From positions 230,831-294,830 of the forward strand of contig NMRA01000148.1 in NCBI GenBank assembly GCA_002633005.1: a stretch of DNA of 64,000 nucleotides. Direction: 5' to 3'. Position 1 is the stretch's first letter. The number at the start of each line of letters is the position of its first letter. Positions 11,813 to 26,600 of the stretch are shown piece after piece. A program made the position numbers and the translations under genes. Source of the stretch: Phoronis australis. Taxonomy: Eukaryota; Phoronida; Phoronidae. Below the pieces are notes generated by a model. The model saw only the letters and a program-made list of their open reading frames with translations, was not told where the DNA came from and did not search any database.

Positions 11813-12304
11813 GGCCTTTCCCACTGACTCTAAAGCTTCAGAGTTACCGAAGTTATGGTCAATGGAAACACTTAACTTTGATCTTGGATCAAAGTTAACA
11901 ACCTGAGTTAACTTCTGAGTAAACAGATGGATTTAACAGCTGTGTTGGCGCTTCCTTCGCTACTATAAGAAACCTTCAGTTAACTTTCATGCCATCAGAC
12001 TTATTGGCAAGGGTCACTGCATTTATTATTTTGGCAGTATAAGTACGTATTCTGTTTCAATTTGCCCGGTATTTGCTGGATTCTGTACATAAAGAAATCA
12101 CTGAACATATATGTACGTAAAATGAGTTCTCGACATATCCCACACTGCCTTGTTCGGTGAAGGTCATATTAGCGTCACCTTGCGATAACTTCACTGTACA
12201 AGTTTTTTTGACTTACTTCGAAGGTGATGGTTGGTAACACTTAACTTTACAGTTAACATCGAATCTTTGATAGTTGCCGAGTTAACTGTATGTTAAAGGA
12301 ACTT
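11813..12304. mobile_element. MITE family A copy 3, diverged, about 10 bp from copy 2
   Basis: Begins GGCCTTTCCCACTGACTC right after copy 2 and keeps GATCAAAGTTAACAACC, AGTTAACTTCTGAGTAAAC and TTATTGGCAAGGGTCACTGC. The right end (GTTAAAGGAAC) is degraded. This is an older member or relative of the same family. Confidence 0.6.
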
Positions 12305-15300
12305 TTCATATAGTTTTGTGGTGACCAATTGGCAGTGAAATTTTTACAGCATGTCTAAGCAACGTTTTTATATCTGCTGTTTGTGAGTCATAATGGAGTG
12401 CAGGTTGTTTCAAATGGTGGAGATTTTCCTTATTCCAGTGGTGGTACTGCACTCTGCAGACATCTATGAACCATGATATGGAAATTGCCTGTCACGTTAT
12501 TTGACAAACACAAACAGAAAATGTGCCTTGAATTTTTATGTGCTGAATTATTTGATTGAATGTATGTGGTACCTCAATAAAAATTAATTGTTAAAGACAT
12601 GTTGCTGCAATATAAATTCAACAGTGATCAGTGTATTACATGAATAGTTGGGTTGACAGTGACAGCTTCTTCCCCCAATAGATACATTTTTAATGAAGCG
12701 CTAATACCAGTATGTCAATCTGGCAATATTGACTTACCCTCCTTAGTGTGTTACAGTACAATTCAGTGCTATAGGATTACCAGTATGTATTGTATGTTAG
12801 CAAACTAGCTCTGAGGTCTGAGTCAGACAGCTTCTCAACTATTTACGACTAGCTGAGCTGCACTCAGGTTGGACCAGAAAGCCTTGTGTTTATTAACAGT
12901 TACTGTAATAGTTCTTTGCAATTTATAATGTGGTTGCCATTACAAAAATAGTAACATGTTCAGTTAATATAGGGGATGTGTGGAAACAGTTATTATGCAG
13001 GTTAAAAACATGTTAACCACAGGGCTGATGATTGTTTCTATGGTGACTGCAGAGTACTCAATACATTCTGGTTGAGTTGGCTTTGGGCTGTGCAGGCTCC
13101 AATGCTAGTTATGAATGCCTTACAATGGCTTTGAAATGTTCAAGATGCAGTAAACATGTTAGAATACTTAATTTACAGGTTTTCCCAGCCAGTGTGATAG
13201 TTGCTAAGGTAAATTTTCTCTTAATCTGTTCAGTTCTCATGTAAATACAACCAGTTCTGTAAAATGCTATCTACTGAAATTAAAACAACATATTCATTGG
13301 TTACTACAGTGAATTATTTATGATTATAGTGACATGTCTCATGATAAGATGTTAGGCTGTAAAATGTCAGCAGATAAAACCCAGGTATTTGGGGTGCTGT
13401 GCCAATGGGCAGTTCAATACTCTTTAATTTACTTTAAGTCATGCTAATAAAAAATGTCCTCGTTTTTGACATCTGAATCAGTTGAGACCAGTTCATCACC
13501 ATAGGGGTGATTGTGAGATCAGGGACCCATGTGACTTCCTGACTGGATGTATTTGTACAGGAAGGAACCTTGCTTCGCTTGCGACACTTTGTGACGTTTT
13601 CAAGTTCACGATTCAAAATAGAAGCAAAAATTGCTTGGGATTAAATTTTTCAACGATGTACATCTCTTGCAGCAACAATTTTCTAGTTCTTTCCAAGTCT
13701 AGAAACCACTGATCCCAGTATGGTGTGAACTGACTCCAACTTTATGGTGATAATTAGTCAAAAGACATTTTGACACATTTTAAAATATTTCTTGTCTTTT
13801 TCTTGGAAATAGTTTAAAGCAACCGGTATATTGAGCACAGGTGAGATGTCTATTACCCGAGGGTATCCCATTTCACACTATGCCCTGTGTTACGTGTTTT
13901 GATTTTGTTAAAGGTTTAAAACATTTCTCGTTAGATGGTTTTATGCTGTAGTCAGAATGGAGCTCAGGTGTTATTTTTGGCTTGACCATTCCATTCCCTT
14001 ATTTTTACTTTGAAGTTGGCTATTTTTGACCCGCCAATGAAGTACTTAGTATAACTTACCAGTGTCTCATCACTCTGTGTTTGGTCTTGTGCTCAGGACA
14101 TGAGAACAAAACTGTTACAAGTGTGCTAGTATGTAGTTAAAGGATAACTGCATTTATTTGAATTCAAAACTATATAATATTCCAATGGACAAAGAGAAAG
14201 GATTGAGTAAAACAGAATAATTATGCTGAGATGAAGAATTTCTTACACATGCTGAAAATTTAATTATTGAGATATTCTCTTTTTGAAAAATAGAATAGTG
14301 CAAATATTTTATAGCAAGTTTTTGTGTGAAAGAACTAAATATGGAATTAGTATCATACCCATCCAGTGTTTGCCCAAAGACTGACTGTTTTACATTATTT
14401 GAGGCATACAGGCTTAAAGGTGTGCATATTCATCGTAATTTTGGTAAGTTTTATGAAATAACACTGAAGAAATGAGTACCGTCATTTTTGTTTCTGGTTT
14501 ACCGTCTCATATTTTCCGTTCCCCATTATCTGCCTCATTTTCCAAAGTTTAATCATTTCTGGATTATTTACATGGATTCTAGAAAAATGGATCTTGGACA
14601 TTTTGGAAGGTGGGTCCACTAAAACCGAGTCTTTAGAAGTGTAGAGCGATCACTCTCTCAAAGTTTTATGCTCACAACTTGGCTAATAAGCATGTCTGTG
14701 CCCAGACAGATCAATTTCAATGAGACTGTTTTAGATACAGTAGTACAACTTTATATCTCTCCCATGTATGTATTTAAAAACACACGGAGGGTTCTTGCTA
14801 AATGGTGTTACTGCAGTTGGCTTGCTCTGTTGTAAATCTGTTTAAACTTGTATTACAGTCATGTGCTTGTGATTTTTGGTGGGGCTAAATTTTCTACCCT
14901 CTCTTTACTGTGATTTGCCATGAAATATTCCCATTTACGTAGCTCAAATTTGATTTTTTTCAAGGGTAAACAGTTTAACCCAATTTTGGATTGAAGAGTG
15001 TAGCTTATTTGAAACACTTGGCTATGTGACCTATTGACATGAAAAATGTGTAGGGATTGTCCATAAATAATGGCATTTTCAAAATCAGAAAACCATACCA
15101 TACTTTGGTTTGCCATATCCCCTTCTCTCATCATAAAGGATATATCTAAAAATGCTGATTTTTCTCTATTTCCTCTCTGATACTTTTAGAAAATTCAAAA
15201 AGCCTGTGGCTCCGTAGGATTACCTTTCCCTCATCATGCGTTTTCTAAGCTTTTGCAAGTGGCGGTTATGAAAAATACCATCGCAAGGCAAACATTTCTT

Positions 15301-18300
15301 GTCTTATGCTTTTCCACTCAAAAACTGGCGCACAGTAAAAATTCATGAATTTGGGCCATTTTTCTGTTTTTTCTTAGGCTTACTAAATCAGTACAAGTTC
15401 TAAAAAAATGTGTTGAACGCTGTTTGGTGAACGCGATACCATTCAAACCATGTGAAAAAGTAAACAAATTTTCCTGAAAAGTTAGTTTGTTGAGAAATTT
15501 GACAAATTAAATTTCAATTCTATTCGCCAAAACGATTTTTTACCATGTCTTTAGCTCTATATCCCCAAATGTTAGGTGACTGACATTACCCCTCACCCCT
15601 CATCCAGTCATCATGGAAGCCAGTGCATGAAGTTAGACCTGTAAAATATGTGCTGGAAGAAATGACATTTTCTTTTTTTCAAGTCTTGGCACATGTGCCC
15701 TGTGCAATTTGAGAATGCCACTGCTTGTATGCAGATTGCCTGGAGTTTCAGTCTAGTTGGTTAGGTGGCTAATTTTTCACACCATGAAGGTAGTCGTTAA
15801 TTAGCAGAGCATGCCAATGCAGTCATGATCTAAGATAATTAACAGTTGCATCCTGTTTACCATTAATAGCAGAATGTAAAATTGCTATACAATCAATAAT
15901 CCACCCGTAGTCTCTCTTGCCACATCAGTGTCTTCAGAAAATTGAAATTTTCTAAATCAGATGGTAATCTTGTGGGTCATCTCTTGCCAGAATTGACTGA
16001 ATCTGACATTTTACTTATCCCGCGATATTTGTCAGCCAAAAATCGGTGTTAAGCTAAAAGTATATAAACTTGCCATGTTTCAGCTAAATTATTGGAGTAT
16101 AGTTGCTGCGTGATTATGTGTTCAATGTCTGCACTGCAGTCAAGTCTACTGCTCGGCATGGGGCAGCACGGTGTTGTTTGCAAAATTCCATTCATCAAAC
16201 GCTATTCCGAGAGTAGAAGAATCTGTTGTTGGAAATATCTGGTATTATTAAAGGACAGTTGTTATTTGTTCACCATTTAGCGACATTCAGAATAATCTTG
16301 ATCAGCGTGTCCGTGTCGCCAGGGGCACTGAAAAAGGGTATTTTCAAGCACTATGTACCCTTTTTGTTCAAGTTTTGTGTATTGTCTACACAGAGTGAAA
16401 TGTGTAAAATCATCAGTTTTTGTTGGATCTCTGTATTTAAAGGGTTTATTTATAAGTGTATCCCACAACATATGTGGCCATCTTAGAAATATGGTCGGTT
16501 AACATCAATCCGCCTAGGTTCGTGTGCCTAGTATATGTATATATTACCTGTACCAGATGTGTTTAGTTAAGTGACTGTTGGCTGGAATCTTTCTTTGGAA
16601 TGATCAGTAACTGCAATAGCTGTGTAAAACTAGAGCTAACCAATTTGTGGAGGTATGTAAGTCAGGCTTTAAGCCATCAGCTGCTGATAAAGAGGCTGTG
16701 TACCAAAGCATGTGGTGAACTTAATTCGGTCCAAGACTCAGTTTTTATTCAACATTCATACTATATGCACATGTAGTTAGGCTCCTGTGCCCTCATTTGA
16801 AATCATGCGTTTTTCCTCACAAATGTTTTGTGTAAGTGTTGATAACCTGCATTCGGTTGTGAACATTGTATAAATACTAAATTGAGTTGAGTTTTTCTCA
16901 GTTGTGTATAATTTTGGGGGGTACTTTTCAGTCAAACATTTTCTATGGTTTTTGTAGCTGTTGGGTTACTCTCCCGTGATTATTGTATTTCATTAAACGT
17001 CCCTCTGATATGAACATCTGTTCCTTCTACAGAGAGTGTGCAATGTAAAAAATCTATTCAAGATATTCATTGGCGTTGTTTGAGTATCTGGTCAATTTGG
17101 TATCGGTCAATTTGGCATCAAACGGAATTGTATCGGGCATAACCATGGATGCTAATGAGGGCAAAGTCTGAAAAGTAGGTTTAATTAACTTATCTCTCTG
17201 TATTGTCATACCTAATCCACCTTGAACAAATTGCATTTGGCTGAGACTAATTCTCATGCAGTCATGGGGCCATAGCCAAATTATTCTCAGTTGAAGTTGT
17301 AAAATATATGAACATGGCAATTTGATAAGTTACACCATAATCATTAAGTGATCTTTAATATTTTCTCTTCTTTCTTTTGTTTAAGCATAAGCAACAATAT
17401 CATTCCTTCCATAGGTTGACCTACTTGAATAGCAAAGTCATGCTATAAACTCAATACAACTGTGGGTGTATCTTTTTATTGAAAGGCAGTTTTGAAATCT
17501 GGCAATGTCATCCATGCTAAGTGGTTGTTTTGTTGTTTACAGGCATGCTCTAATGCAAGCTAAGTATTGCAGTTTGTTCCACCAGTTTGTTTACAAAAGT
17601 CGCACATGGACATTCCAGCTTAGACACCTAACCACCTCACACCTGAGTGTGTGGTAGGCCTCTCATGGGGGTTCACTGGCAATGGAATTGCAGTCTTACG
17701 TTCATAAACAGCTGTGTACATGTTTGGCATATGGTTTGTTTGATGTACCATGAGTAATTTTCTTATGGCCTGCTAATTAGTGGTTATACATTCAGGTAAA
17801 TATTAAATACAAGAAAATCTTTCCATGGTGAGTCATCTGCATGGAAGTGTTGTCATCAATAGGAATTTCATAAATCATAGTCTTTATCTCACATCTGTGC
17901 TTTTCTGAAAAAGTGTTGTGTTTTGCAATTTGATGACATCGGTATTTTATACGCTTTGTAATTTTTAGGAAAACTATATTACCTAAGGATTTTCAAGCAC
18001 AAACAGGAACATTCTATGGAAATGAAACCCATTATAATTTGGATACAGGTGAATTTCTGTTTTTGAGTGATTCACAGGTTTGGCTTGTGAACATGACTAG
18101 TGCACACATGCCTAAGTATAGTTGCCACAGCTATAAATAGTTGGTCGGAAATGGTTGAGTGTTGCATGACTACTTGATAGTAGGAGGGCTGACTGTGTAC
18201 ATGGTGCTCCATTCTCACCTCATTTCCTTTTCATGTAGTGTGACAAATGTTCAAGAAAATTCGACCATCATCTAGCCTAACTTCAGTTGGTGATGTTATT

Positions 18301-20498
18301 TCAGTGTCTTGAAGCTCAGGTTTGCTCAGCACTCAACAGTTAGTATTCCCAGAGGTTGTGGTCCTGTCTCTTCAAACACGTTCTCTGAGTCGCCGATTGT
18401 GACGACTTTGGTAAATATAGGTAGTTAAAGCGCAACACTATCTATGGGTCTCTAACTCAGACTTAGTTTGTAGTTTACACTTAGTTGGGTCCCGATTGGT
18501 TTTTTCTTCATACTAAGAACTACTATGGTGAGACAGGGCTCTAAAATTCTATACCTGTGTAGGTCCCTCGAAAAATGTATAAAAATTTGGCTAACTTCGC
18601 AACATCGTATCTCAGAAAGGGTTGCTCTGAATCATAAAGTTTCAGATACGGTTTGTACACTGTTCTCCAAAACGCAGTGTTAGGGATAGTTTTTAAAATG
18701 TGCCTTTTTTGCATGAGGGGCTGTAAAAATAGGACTTACATGATTTTCATGAAAAAATCTAGTTCATAAAGTGAAACAATATTTTAGTAAAATGTAACAA
18801 TGTTTTTGAGATCTCTTCTTGAACATTTAAACAAAATAAAATTTGATCATGTTATTAATACCATTGTTTCGTTAATGTACCTTTTACGTTAAATTTTCGT
18901 ATAAAGACTGGGTCGGTTAATGCAATTAATGGCAAAATGGTAAAAAGTCAAAAATCAAATTGTACAAACTTTCTACTTTCACCACATAAATACTTTTGTA
19001 GAGTTAAAATTTGTAGTTTTGCAGATATTTATCTTAATACAAAGATTTGTCAATAAGGTCCTACATAACTGGACCTTGCTAGTATTGCAACAGTAAGCAG
19101 AGTCTTGTTGCCCTTTGGTTCATGGTGCGGTGGTGTAACATTGAAAAAAAGCCATGTTGCCTTGATATTTTTAAAAACCTTTAAAATACATTTCACTTGT
19201 CAGACAAAAAAAAGTTTTTTAAAGATGGCATTGCATGCAGGTTGATTTCAATTCTTGTTTCAAAGAAAGAGACATTTTAAATGCTGACAATTTCAGTAGG
19301 AAATAGTTCTCGAATTCTGGCTGTGTTTTCAATTAAGAATAGCGTACTGATTGGGTGACATGTGTTTTGTGACTGGGTGACTATTTTCATTTCTAGACGG
19401 TCTTCAGATCTTCACGTGAAGGTGAATGATTGCATTTTTACCCTTTGTAAATGCCAAAGTGCTGTGTAGAGTTATCTGTCAGTGATTTTCAGATAGTAAC
19501 TCAGTTCACTTTGGTTATAAAATTTAGTGCTTGACCTTGAGTAAACTTTTATCCATGACCAGTTCCTATGCCTTAATGTTAAATTAAAGGCTTTGACCCT
19601 TTGAACTTTTTTTCACCATGTGCTTAAAATGGTCACATTCCAAAATATCCCAACATCACACTTGATTCTGCAGTGTACCCACAATGCCAGACAGTCTGAA
19701 GGCACTTCTCTCACTGTTGTGATTATTATTTTAGATCAAATTGAGTTTGTCATAAGAAAATGTTTAGTCTATCACTAGCATGGTTTGTACTGTGTAGATG
19801 TTGTGAAACAAATTTTGGTAAAGTTTCCACAATTTGTAGCAAAGTAATCAGCTTTTTAAAAATAGAAAATGAAAATTTTGGCAATTAATTTTGTGCTAGT
19901 GGAGAATTATTATGGCGTCTCTGTCGATAATCTGAGTGGTTTTATCACTACACTTACCTTTATTGACAGACCAACTACCGGTAATTCTACCGATAGAGTT
20001 CTCAATAGACTTACTAGCTCTATATCCGTGCTGCTCTTTTGCTGTCACCATATGAAATAAAGTTTTACTAAATGCTTGAAGTGAGCTGTATTGCTCGCAA
20101 GCTGAGTAGGATGCAGTTCCAGTCAGTTAATATTGGGTTACCCATTAAATCACAACATTTCTTGAAAGCTTAATTTTGTTCTGCAATGGAGAGGTCTTTT
20201 TGAATCAGAAGGGTACAAATTGAAATCATTACTCAATGGACTCCTAACCTGTTGCTGAGGCTCTTGCAAGCTCTTTGACTAAGATACATCAAATGGTCTA
20301 TTTAATGTGTCAGACAATTTGTTGTTGAACAACACCCACACCTTTCCCCCACCATCTGGTAGTGTCATTACATTTCCACCATTCACTTTTTTACCACCTT
20401 GATGCAAGCAGCAGCTCGGTGCTAGTTTGTCTTTCATTCAACCAACTGCATCCTTCTTAATTAGCTGATCTTCAGAAAGCCTGCGTTCTCTGTTTCAG
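12305..20498. other. No gene recognised; region upstream of SARM1
   Basis: AT-rich sequence with scattered short chance frames on both strands and no recognised domain. One or more 5' untranslated SARM1 exons may lie here, because a good splice acceptor precedes the SARM1 start codon, but none can be placed from sequence alone. Confidence 0.5.
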
Positions 20499-20621
20499 GG
20501 TTTTGAAGTACGCGTTTCTGGATACCCTAGATGCTAGAAAATCATCACGGAAGACACACATCTGGTGTTAAAAAACGCTCACCTTCGCAGTCAGTGACCA
20601 GCGAGACAATCGTTTTTTACC
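20499..20621 (+). other. Likely 5' untranslated part of the first coding SARM1 exon
   Basis: The run GTTCTCTGTTTCAG ending at 20498 is a strong acceptor. The 123 nt that follow carry stop codons before the ATG at 20622, whose context is ACCATGG, an optimal Kozak match. An upstream non-coding exon is therefore expected further left. Confidence 0.55.
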
Positions 20622-23600
20622 ATGGAAAAGAACATGTCTGACTCATTCACGCGGACATCGTCTGAAGCCACGTTGACTAGTAATGATCAGACAGTAAACA
20701 AGTGGGAGAGAAGTCAGTCAGAAATGAAGTTGTCCAAAGGCTCATCCATGGAAAAAATCGGAGGGAAGTCCGTAGCAGGCAATGTATCGGAGCATTCGTC
20801 TGTCTACTGGGACCTGTCGAAAGCAGTGGACGAACAGGCTGGAAGTAAGTCGAGCTCATCGGGAAAGGTGAAAATATCTCTACAGACAATAAAACAGAAA
20901 GAAGAGTTGAATCAGAGCTCAGCACCATCTACGGCACCGATACAGTCGCAGCGTAGGGGGAGCCTTGTAAAGGTCCAGCACTACTACACAAAGCGATCAT
21001 CCAGTGAGACAATTTGCCCACCTGTTGTCACTTCGACGGCAACCCACTCTATATCGTCATCAAAACAGGTTGTCAACGACACGCCTTTGGAGCCGCCGCC
21101 TCTGACAAATGTGTGCCCTCTGCCACCTCAACCACCGACTCTGCATTCACAGCTTGAGGCAGGAACTAAGCTATTGAAGAAAAATATTGTTTTGTTGTCT
21201 ATGGAGTCGGTGCCCATGCAATGTAGTGCCCTGCGTGAGATTCTCCAAGCCATTGAGGATGCTTGGGCCACGCCACATTACGGTCGTGACTTGGCCACAG
21301 GTCTGTGCAAAGTACTTAATAATGAAGGTGGACTGGATATTATTATATGTAATTGTGGTTCTGTTACGTACGATGTTCGTCTTGGGTCAGCACAAGTGCT
21401 CGAACAGAGCATGATTGTGGAGAACCGCGACAGTATTGTGGAAAAGGGGCTGGATATAGTTGTGACTATGTCACGAACGAACCAAAATGATCACCTCATG
21501 ACAAAGGCCAGCACAGGTATACTGGAGAACTTGTTCAAACATTCGCAGCAGACGTGTGGTCGCGTGATACACCTAGGTGGTCTGCAAGTCATTCTGCAAG
21601 CGTGCCGCACATCGGATAAAACAACGTTGCGTCACTGCGCCAACGCACTCGCCAATCTCGCCATGTACGGTGGTCCTGAGAACCAACACGAGATGATTAA
21701 AAGCAACGCCGCCGACTGGCTGTTCCCATTAGCATTCTCCGATGACGACAGTATTCGGTACTATGCCTGCCTGGCCATCACAACTCTGTCAGCCAATAAG
21801 GAGATGGAGGCAGCTGTGGAAAAGTCTGGTACACTTGATCTGGTTGAGCCATTTGTTCTCACGCACTCGCCATCACAGTTTGCTAAGAGCGACAATGCAC
21901 ACATGCACGGACGAGCCAAGGACTGGCTTGAGCGGCTCGTCCCAGTACTCAGTAGCAAGAGGAAGGAGGCCCAGAGCCTGGCCGCATTCCACTTCGCCAT
22001 GGAGGCAGGCATTAAGGCGGAGCAAGACCGTAAAGAGGTACATCCCGGTGGCATGGTGAGGGTTAACTTTTACTAATACTGCTTAATAGAATAACATAAT
22101 GCTCACCAGTCATGGCAGAATTACAATAATTCTCCACTTCTTACGCATACTAACCACATTTAGCGCGACCAAAATTATTGCCTGGTTTTGCACAGGGTAC
22201 TTGAGACTTAAGACTTAGAAATTTGAAGTTAAACGTATGAAGCGTGAGGTTGCTTCAGTGTTTTCTGTAGTACAAAAAACGTTTACTATTTTGAAAATAT
22301 AGAGTGAAGATCCCTTTTGGAACCAAAGAACCGTACCTTGATGTGGTAGGTGTACAGCCGTTTCGTCCATATCTCGCAGACTTATTTACCACCGGGTGCG
22401 CAGGCTGGGACTTGATCTACCTGCAGTGCATTCAGATCTGTTACGGCATTCCCCCAGACAGTAGGGAATCCCTGGTACTGTTTTTGTTGTTTTATTCTAC
22501 AACGACAGAGGGAGCACCCGGTGGTGAATCAAATCCGTGAGATATGGACGAAAGGAAGGTTCACTTACTACATCAAGGTACAGTTCTTTGGTTCCAAAAG
22601 GGATCTTTACTCAACATTTTCATCACTTAAATGGAACCCAGTAATGTGCACAGTCTCATTTACTATTTTGGTTTGCTTAATGTATTTGAGTGTCATTTAT
22701 TAGAAGCATAATAATTCAAACGCTGCCATTTTATTAATGACTTTTGAATGAGCTTTAAGTCCAGCGGAAGTTTTATTACTCCACTTGGCTATGGTTAATC
22801 AACCTCTTGAGTATTCTGCCATGACCCCTTGACTGCTTTCATTTACTAGCTCTTGCTAAAGGTGACAGTAAAATAACCATCTCATATTTAGGGATTCAGT
22901 AGATTGTGTCAGTTTTACTAATGCCAATGCCACTGCTAAATATTTTATGAGCCTCAAAAAGTTGCGGGTGTCAGAATTGTGGATTCTTATTGTTGACTTC
23001 AACACTTCATTGAATCCTGTCAGTATAACCAAATTGGTAAAACGGAAAATTTGGAAATATTATTCCACGTCTTTTTTGTACTTCGAACTTACCTCAAAAG
23101 ATTTGAACTGTTTTGTTATCTGGTCCGCCATCTGCTGTATGATGAATGAATAGGGCCTCCGACCTGTGTCATTACAGACTGAAGACTTCTTATCAGTGTA
23201 ACTGATGGGTTTCATTTGTTATCGGCAGTCTCATTTCCAAATTTATGTACACAGTTTGAGTGGAAATTAAATTTTCTTGGTTGTAACACTGCGACATGAG
23301 CAATTTTGGCATTCTTTGTATTTCTCTGAAGTATCGGACACATCGTTATGTATCAACAGAGTCAAAAATTCATATCCAAATTTTGGACGCTGGTAAATTT
23401 GCTGTCTTTTTTGTAATCCTTGAATTTGGAGCAGCCAATATCCCCTATTTCTAAAACTTGATGCAAGCTCCAACGTTCATGCAAAATAATAAAATTTTCC
23501 CGTTCCAAACTGGAAACTTTTTACTGCACTAGTTGCAAGTTAGCAGATACTGTGTAGAACTCAGATGTTTCATAATAGCACTGGTTACAAAATATGAGCT

Positions 23601-26600
23601 TATAATAGAACTGTTTAACTTTGGTGATGGATAAGTGCACTAATGTACTACTTAGGCACACTTTGCTTCTTGAACACTTGAACAACATATTTTGACCTAT
23701 CTTCAGTTCAACTTAACTGCCATACTGTGTTCATTATGTCAAGCCAAAATCATAACCTCCAAACAGGAAAAATTGTGATTCTCATTGAAGCAGTCAATGA
23801 ACTCCACTCAGTTCATGGTTTTATCATTTGTAATGAAGCATGCTAATTGTCTGTGTAAGAGAAACAAGCAAAGGATTACGCCCCAAAACACTAACAAAAA
23901 CAATGATTTTGAAGGATGGCGCTGTACCCATAAGGTATTAAACAGCTGTTGTTCCTGTGTAAACCTCTGTAAAACAATTAATGGTCAAATCAACGTCAGT
24001 GATGAAAGCAGGCACAGTATTCTAAAAGTCTGAAGATGATAGCTCGAAATGTGTCAAGTGTTAAACACAACTGATGTTAATGAAGGACTGTAATGCAAAA
24101 TCACTGTTGCATTTGGTAATGGCTTAAGTTTGGCACTAGCTCACCTTACTGATATGCTTGAGGTAAGCAAGCCAAGTTGGTGTAATGTTCGACTAGAACA
24201 TTTAGTAATCAGTATATCACTATGGAAGAGCAGTAACTAGTTGTTAGCCAAGTAGTTACTCAGGGACCTTGGTCATCTGAAGGGAAAGATACCTGTGCCT
24301 TCTGAGAGGGGATTTTTTCAGGCAAGGGGAAAATCCCACCGAGTCACTACCTATCCCCCCCTTTCCTTTTCACCATCAACTTCATTCCCGGCACTGCCCT
24401 CAAGTAGCCAAAACTAATGTTTCAGAGCATTCCCCCAAACACTGCTTAGAGCAGACCACCCATCAGACCATGTGACTTTTTCGTGGATTTTTGAAATTGG
24501 TCTAGCCTAAGTTCAAGGGTGTCAGGTAGTGAGCCCAGGACTTCCATGAATGACTTTCTTTGCTCAAACCTTATGAGTCACAGGGCCTCTGCACCTCTGA
24601 TAAACTAATCCAGGCTCTGTTCTCCACTTTGAGTATGCAAACACTAGAAAGGCATGACTGTAGTGAGGATTTCCACAATCAATAAAACCTGAATACGACA
24701 GTCTGTGCTAGTTAAAAGTGGTTCTAACCTTGAGCTAGATTTTTATCCATCATTGGAGAGGAATTTTTGGTCCTGATGAATGTTTTCGTGTTACTTTAAG
24801 TATTTTTAGAGGGGAATGCGACGGATATTTGGCACAAAATCAAGGCATGGAAGGCACTGATTTAACACAAGCCTAGTGATAAAATTCATTGGATTTTGCC
24901 AAATTTGACTTTGAAACGTGAAGCATCAAAATACTTTTGAAGCAGAATCATAGTACTCGGATCTGATCTTGTGACGGCAGTCAAACAATTGATTTTGAAT
25001 ATAAACAAAATTAACACAAGTGGTAAAATTACCACCTGTACTGGCATTAATCTATAGTCATATAGGCAGCATAGTCACCAGGTCATTGCAATACGCACTG
25101 AATGTCACGCTACTAATCCTATTGACATGTAGTCAACACAGACCTATCCATTAATTAGATCAGTGACTGCAGTCCAAAGATTGATGTATTTACATTTTGT
25201 TTAATGAGTATACTGAGCCCTGTGCATGTAAAGATATTGCAATGTTGTTCAGACATAATAGCAGTCACCCAACTTAATGAATATTTTGTGCTTTTCCATA
25301 CAAAGTTGAGGAGATCTGAAATATTTGCTCTTATGCAGCAAGAATGGTCCAGTTTGACAGAAAGAATGCTCTGTTTACTGACAGAAAAAAATCCACAAAA
25401 TCATTCCAACTGCAGTAGTGTCAGATTTATTAGGTAACGAAGGCAACAATTGTCACTCGCCCATTCCAAGAGGGACTCCTCTGAGAGGAGAGTCCCATAA
25501 TATGTTAGGATACAGGAAAAGAGCGATAATTCATTCCAATTTAGGACTGATTTGGTTTCATTGCAGGATAGTGGTATCATTTTAAATTGTATACCACAGC
25601 TACCAACAGACAGTAGTTTGCAAAATCGTGGGGATTCGCAGCAATGATAGAAGCCTTTGAAAAACAAAAAAGATCAATTTCAGCATTTATGCTAGTCCAA
25701 GATTGGTGGGATGTTACCATTTTAGTATGATTTTCACTCCTTGACCAATAATTGCCCTAAAGAGCAAAAAGTGTGTAGCTATGTGCCAACTATTGAACCA
25801 ACTGGTACATATGTAAGCCTGTTCAGTTATACCTATGTGCAGCTTGTAGCCTTTACCTTAGTTTATACCAGGCAAAAGTCTTACATTTTTTGGGTATTGA
25901 TGTCCTAAATATTTTCTTCCTAACAGTTGAATTTCTACTACAACAATCCTTGAGACAGTAACCCTAAGGTTCACAGTTATGGGGTAATCAGTAAAAGGTG
26001 CCTCTGAGTTTAAACATGTAAAGAATTTTTATATGTGAAAAATATGTGGATGTCAAATTTTGTCAGGTTTTGTAGAAGTGCTTATGGTAAAATACCCATT
26101 TTCAAGTGCGTGGGTTTGGTAAATGCGTAAATCCAGCACAGAACTGCAGCTGTGTTTGAATATGGATAAACGTTTATATATTTTATGGGTTTCACCTAAG
26201 TCAGTCCAGTTTGGCAATCAGTTAAATAGCACAAAACCAATGATTTAAACAAACATTAAATGTCCATATTTTGATATATTGCCATGGTTGACATGATAAT
26301 ATTTCCACAATTGTTACCAAAATGCTGATGTGATTTTGACATTTATGGCCTGATCTTGACATTTAAATTGTTAATTTATTGTTCAATTGCTCTTTATATG
26401 ACCCGATAGTAGCATACTACAAATGATATGCAAATTCACTGCACAATGTTTGTAAATTTTTGCGTTCTCTCTGTATAAGCAGGTGTTTAAGGAGATAAAT
26501 GCCATCAAACCACTGAAATCTCTAGCCGCGAGCCCCAACACACTTGCGGCCAAGTTTGCTGCCGAAGCTTTGAGAGTAATTGGCGAAGAAGTCCCCTACT

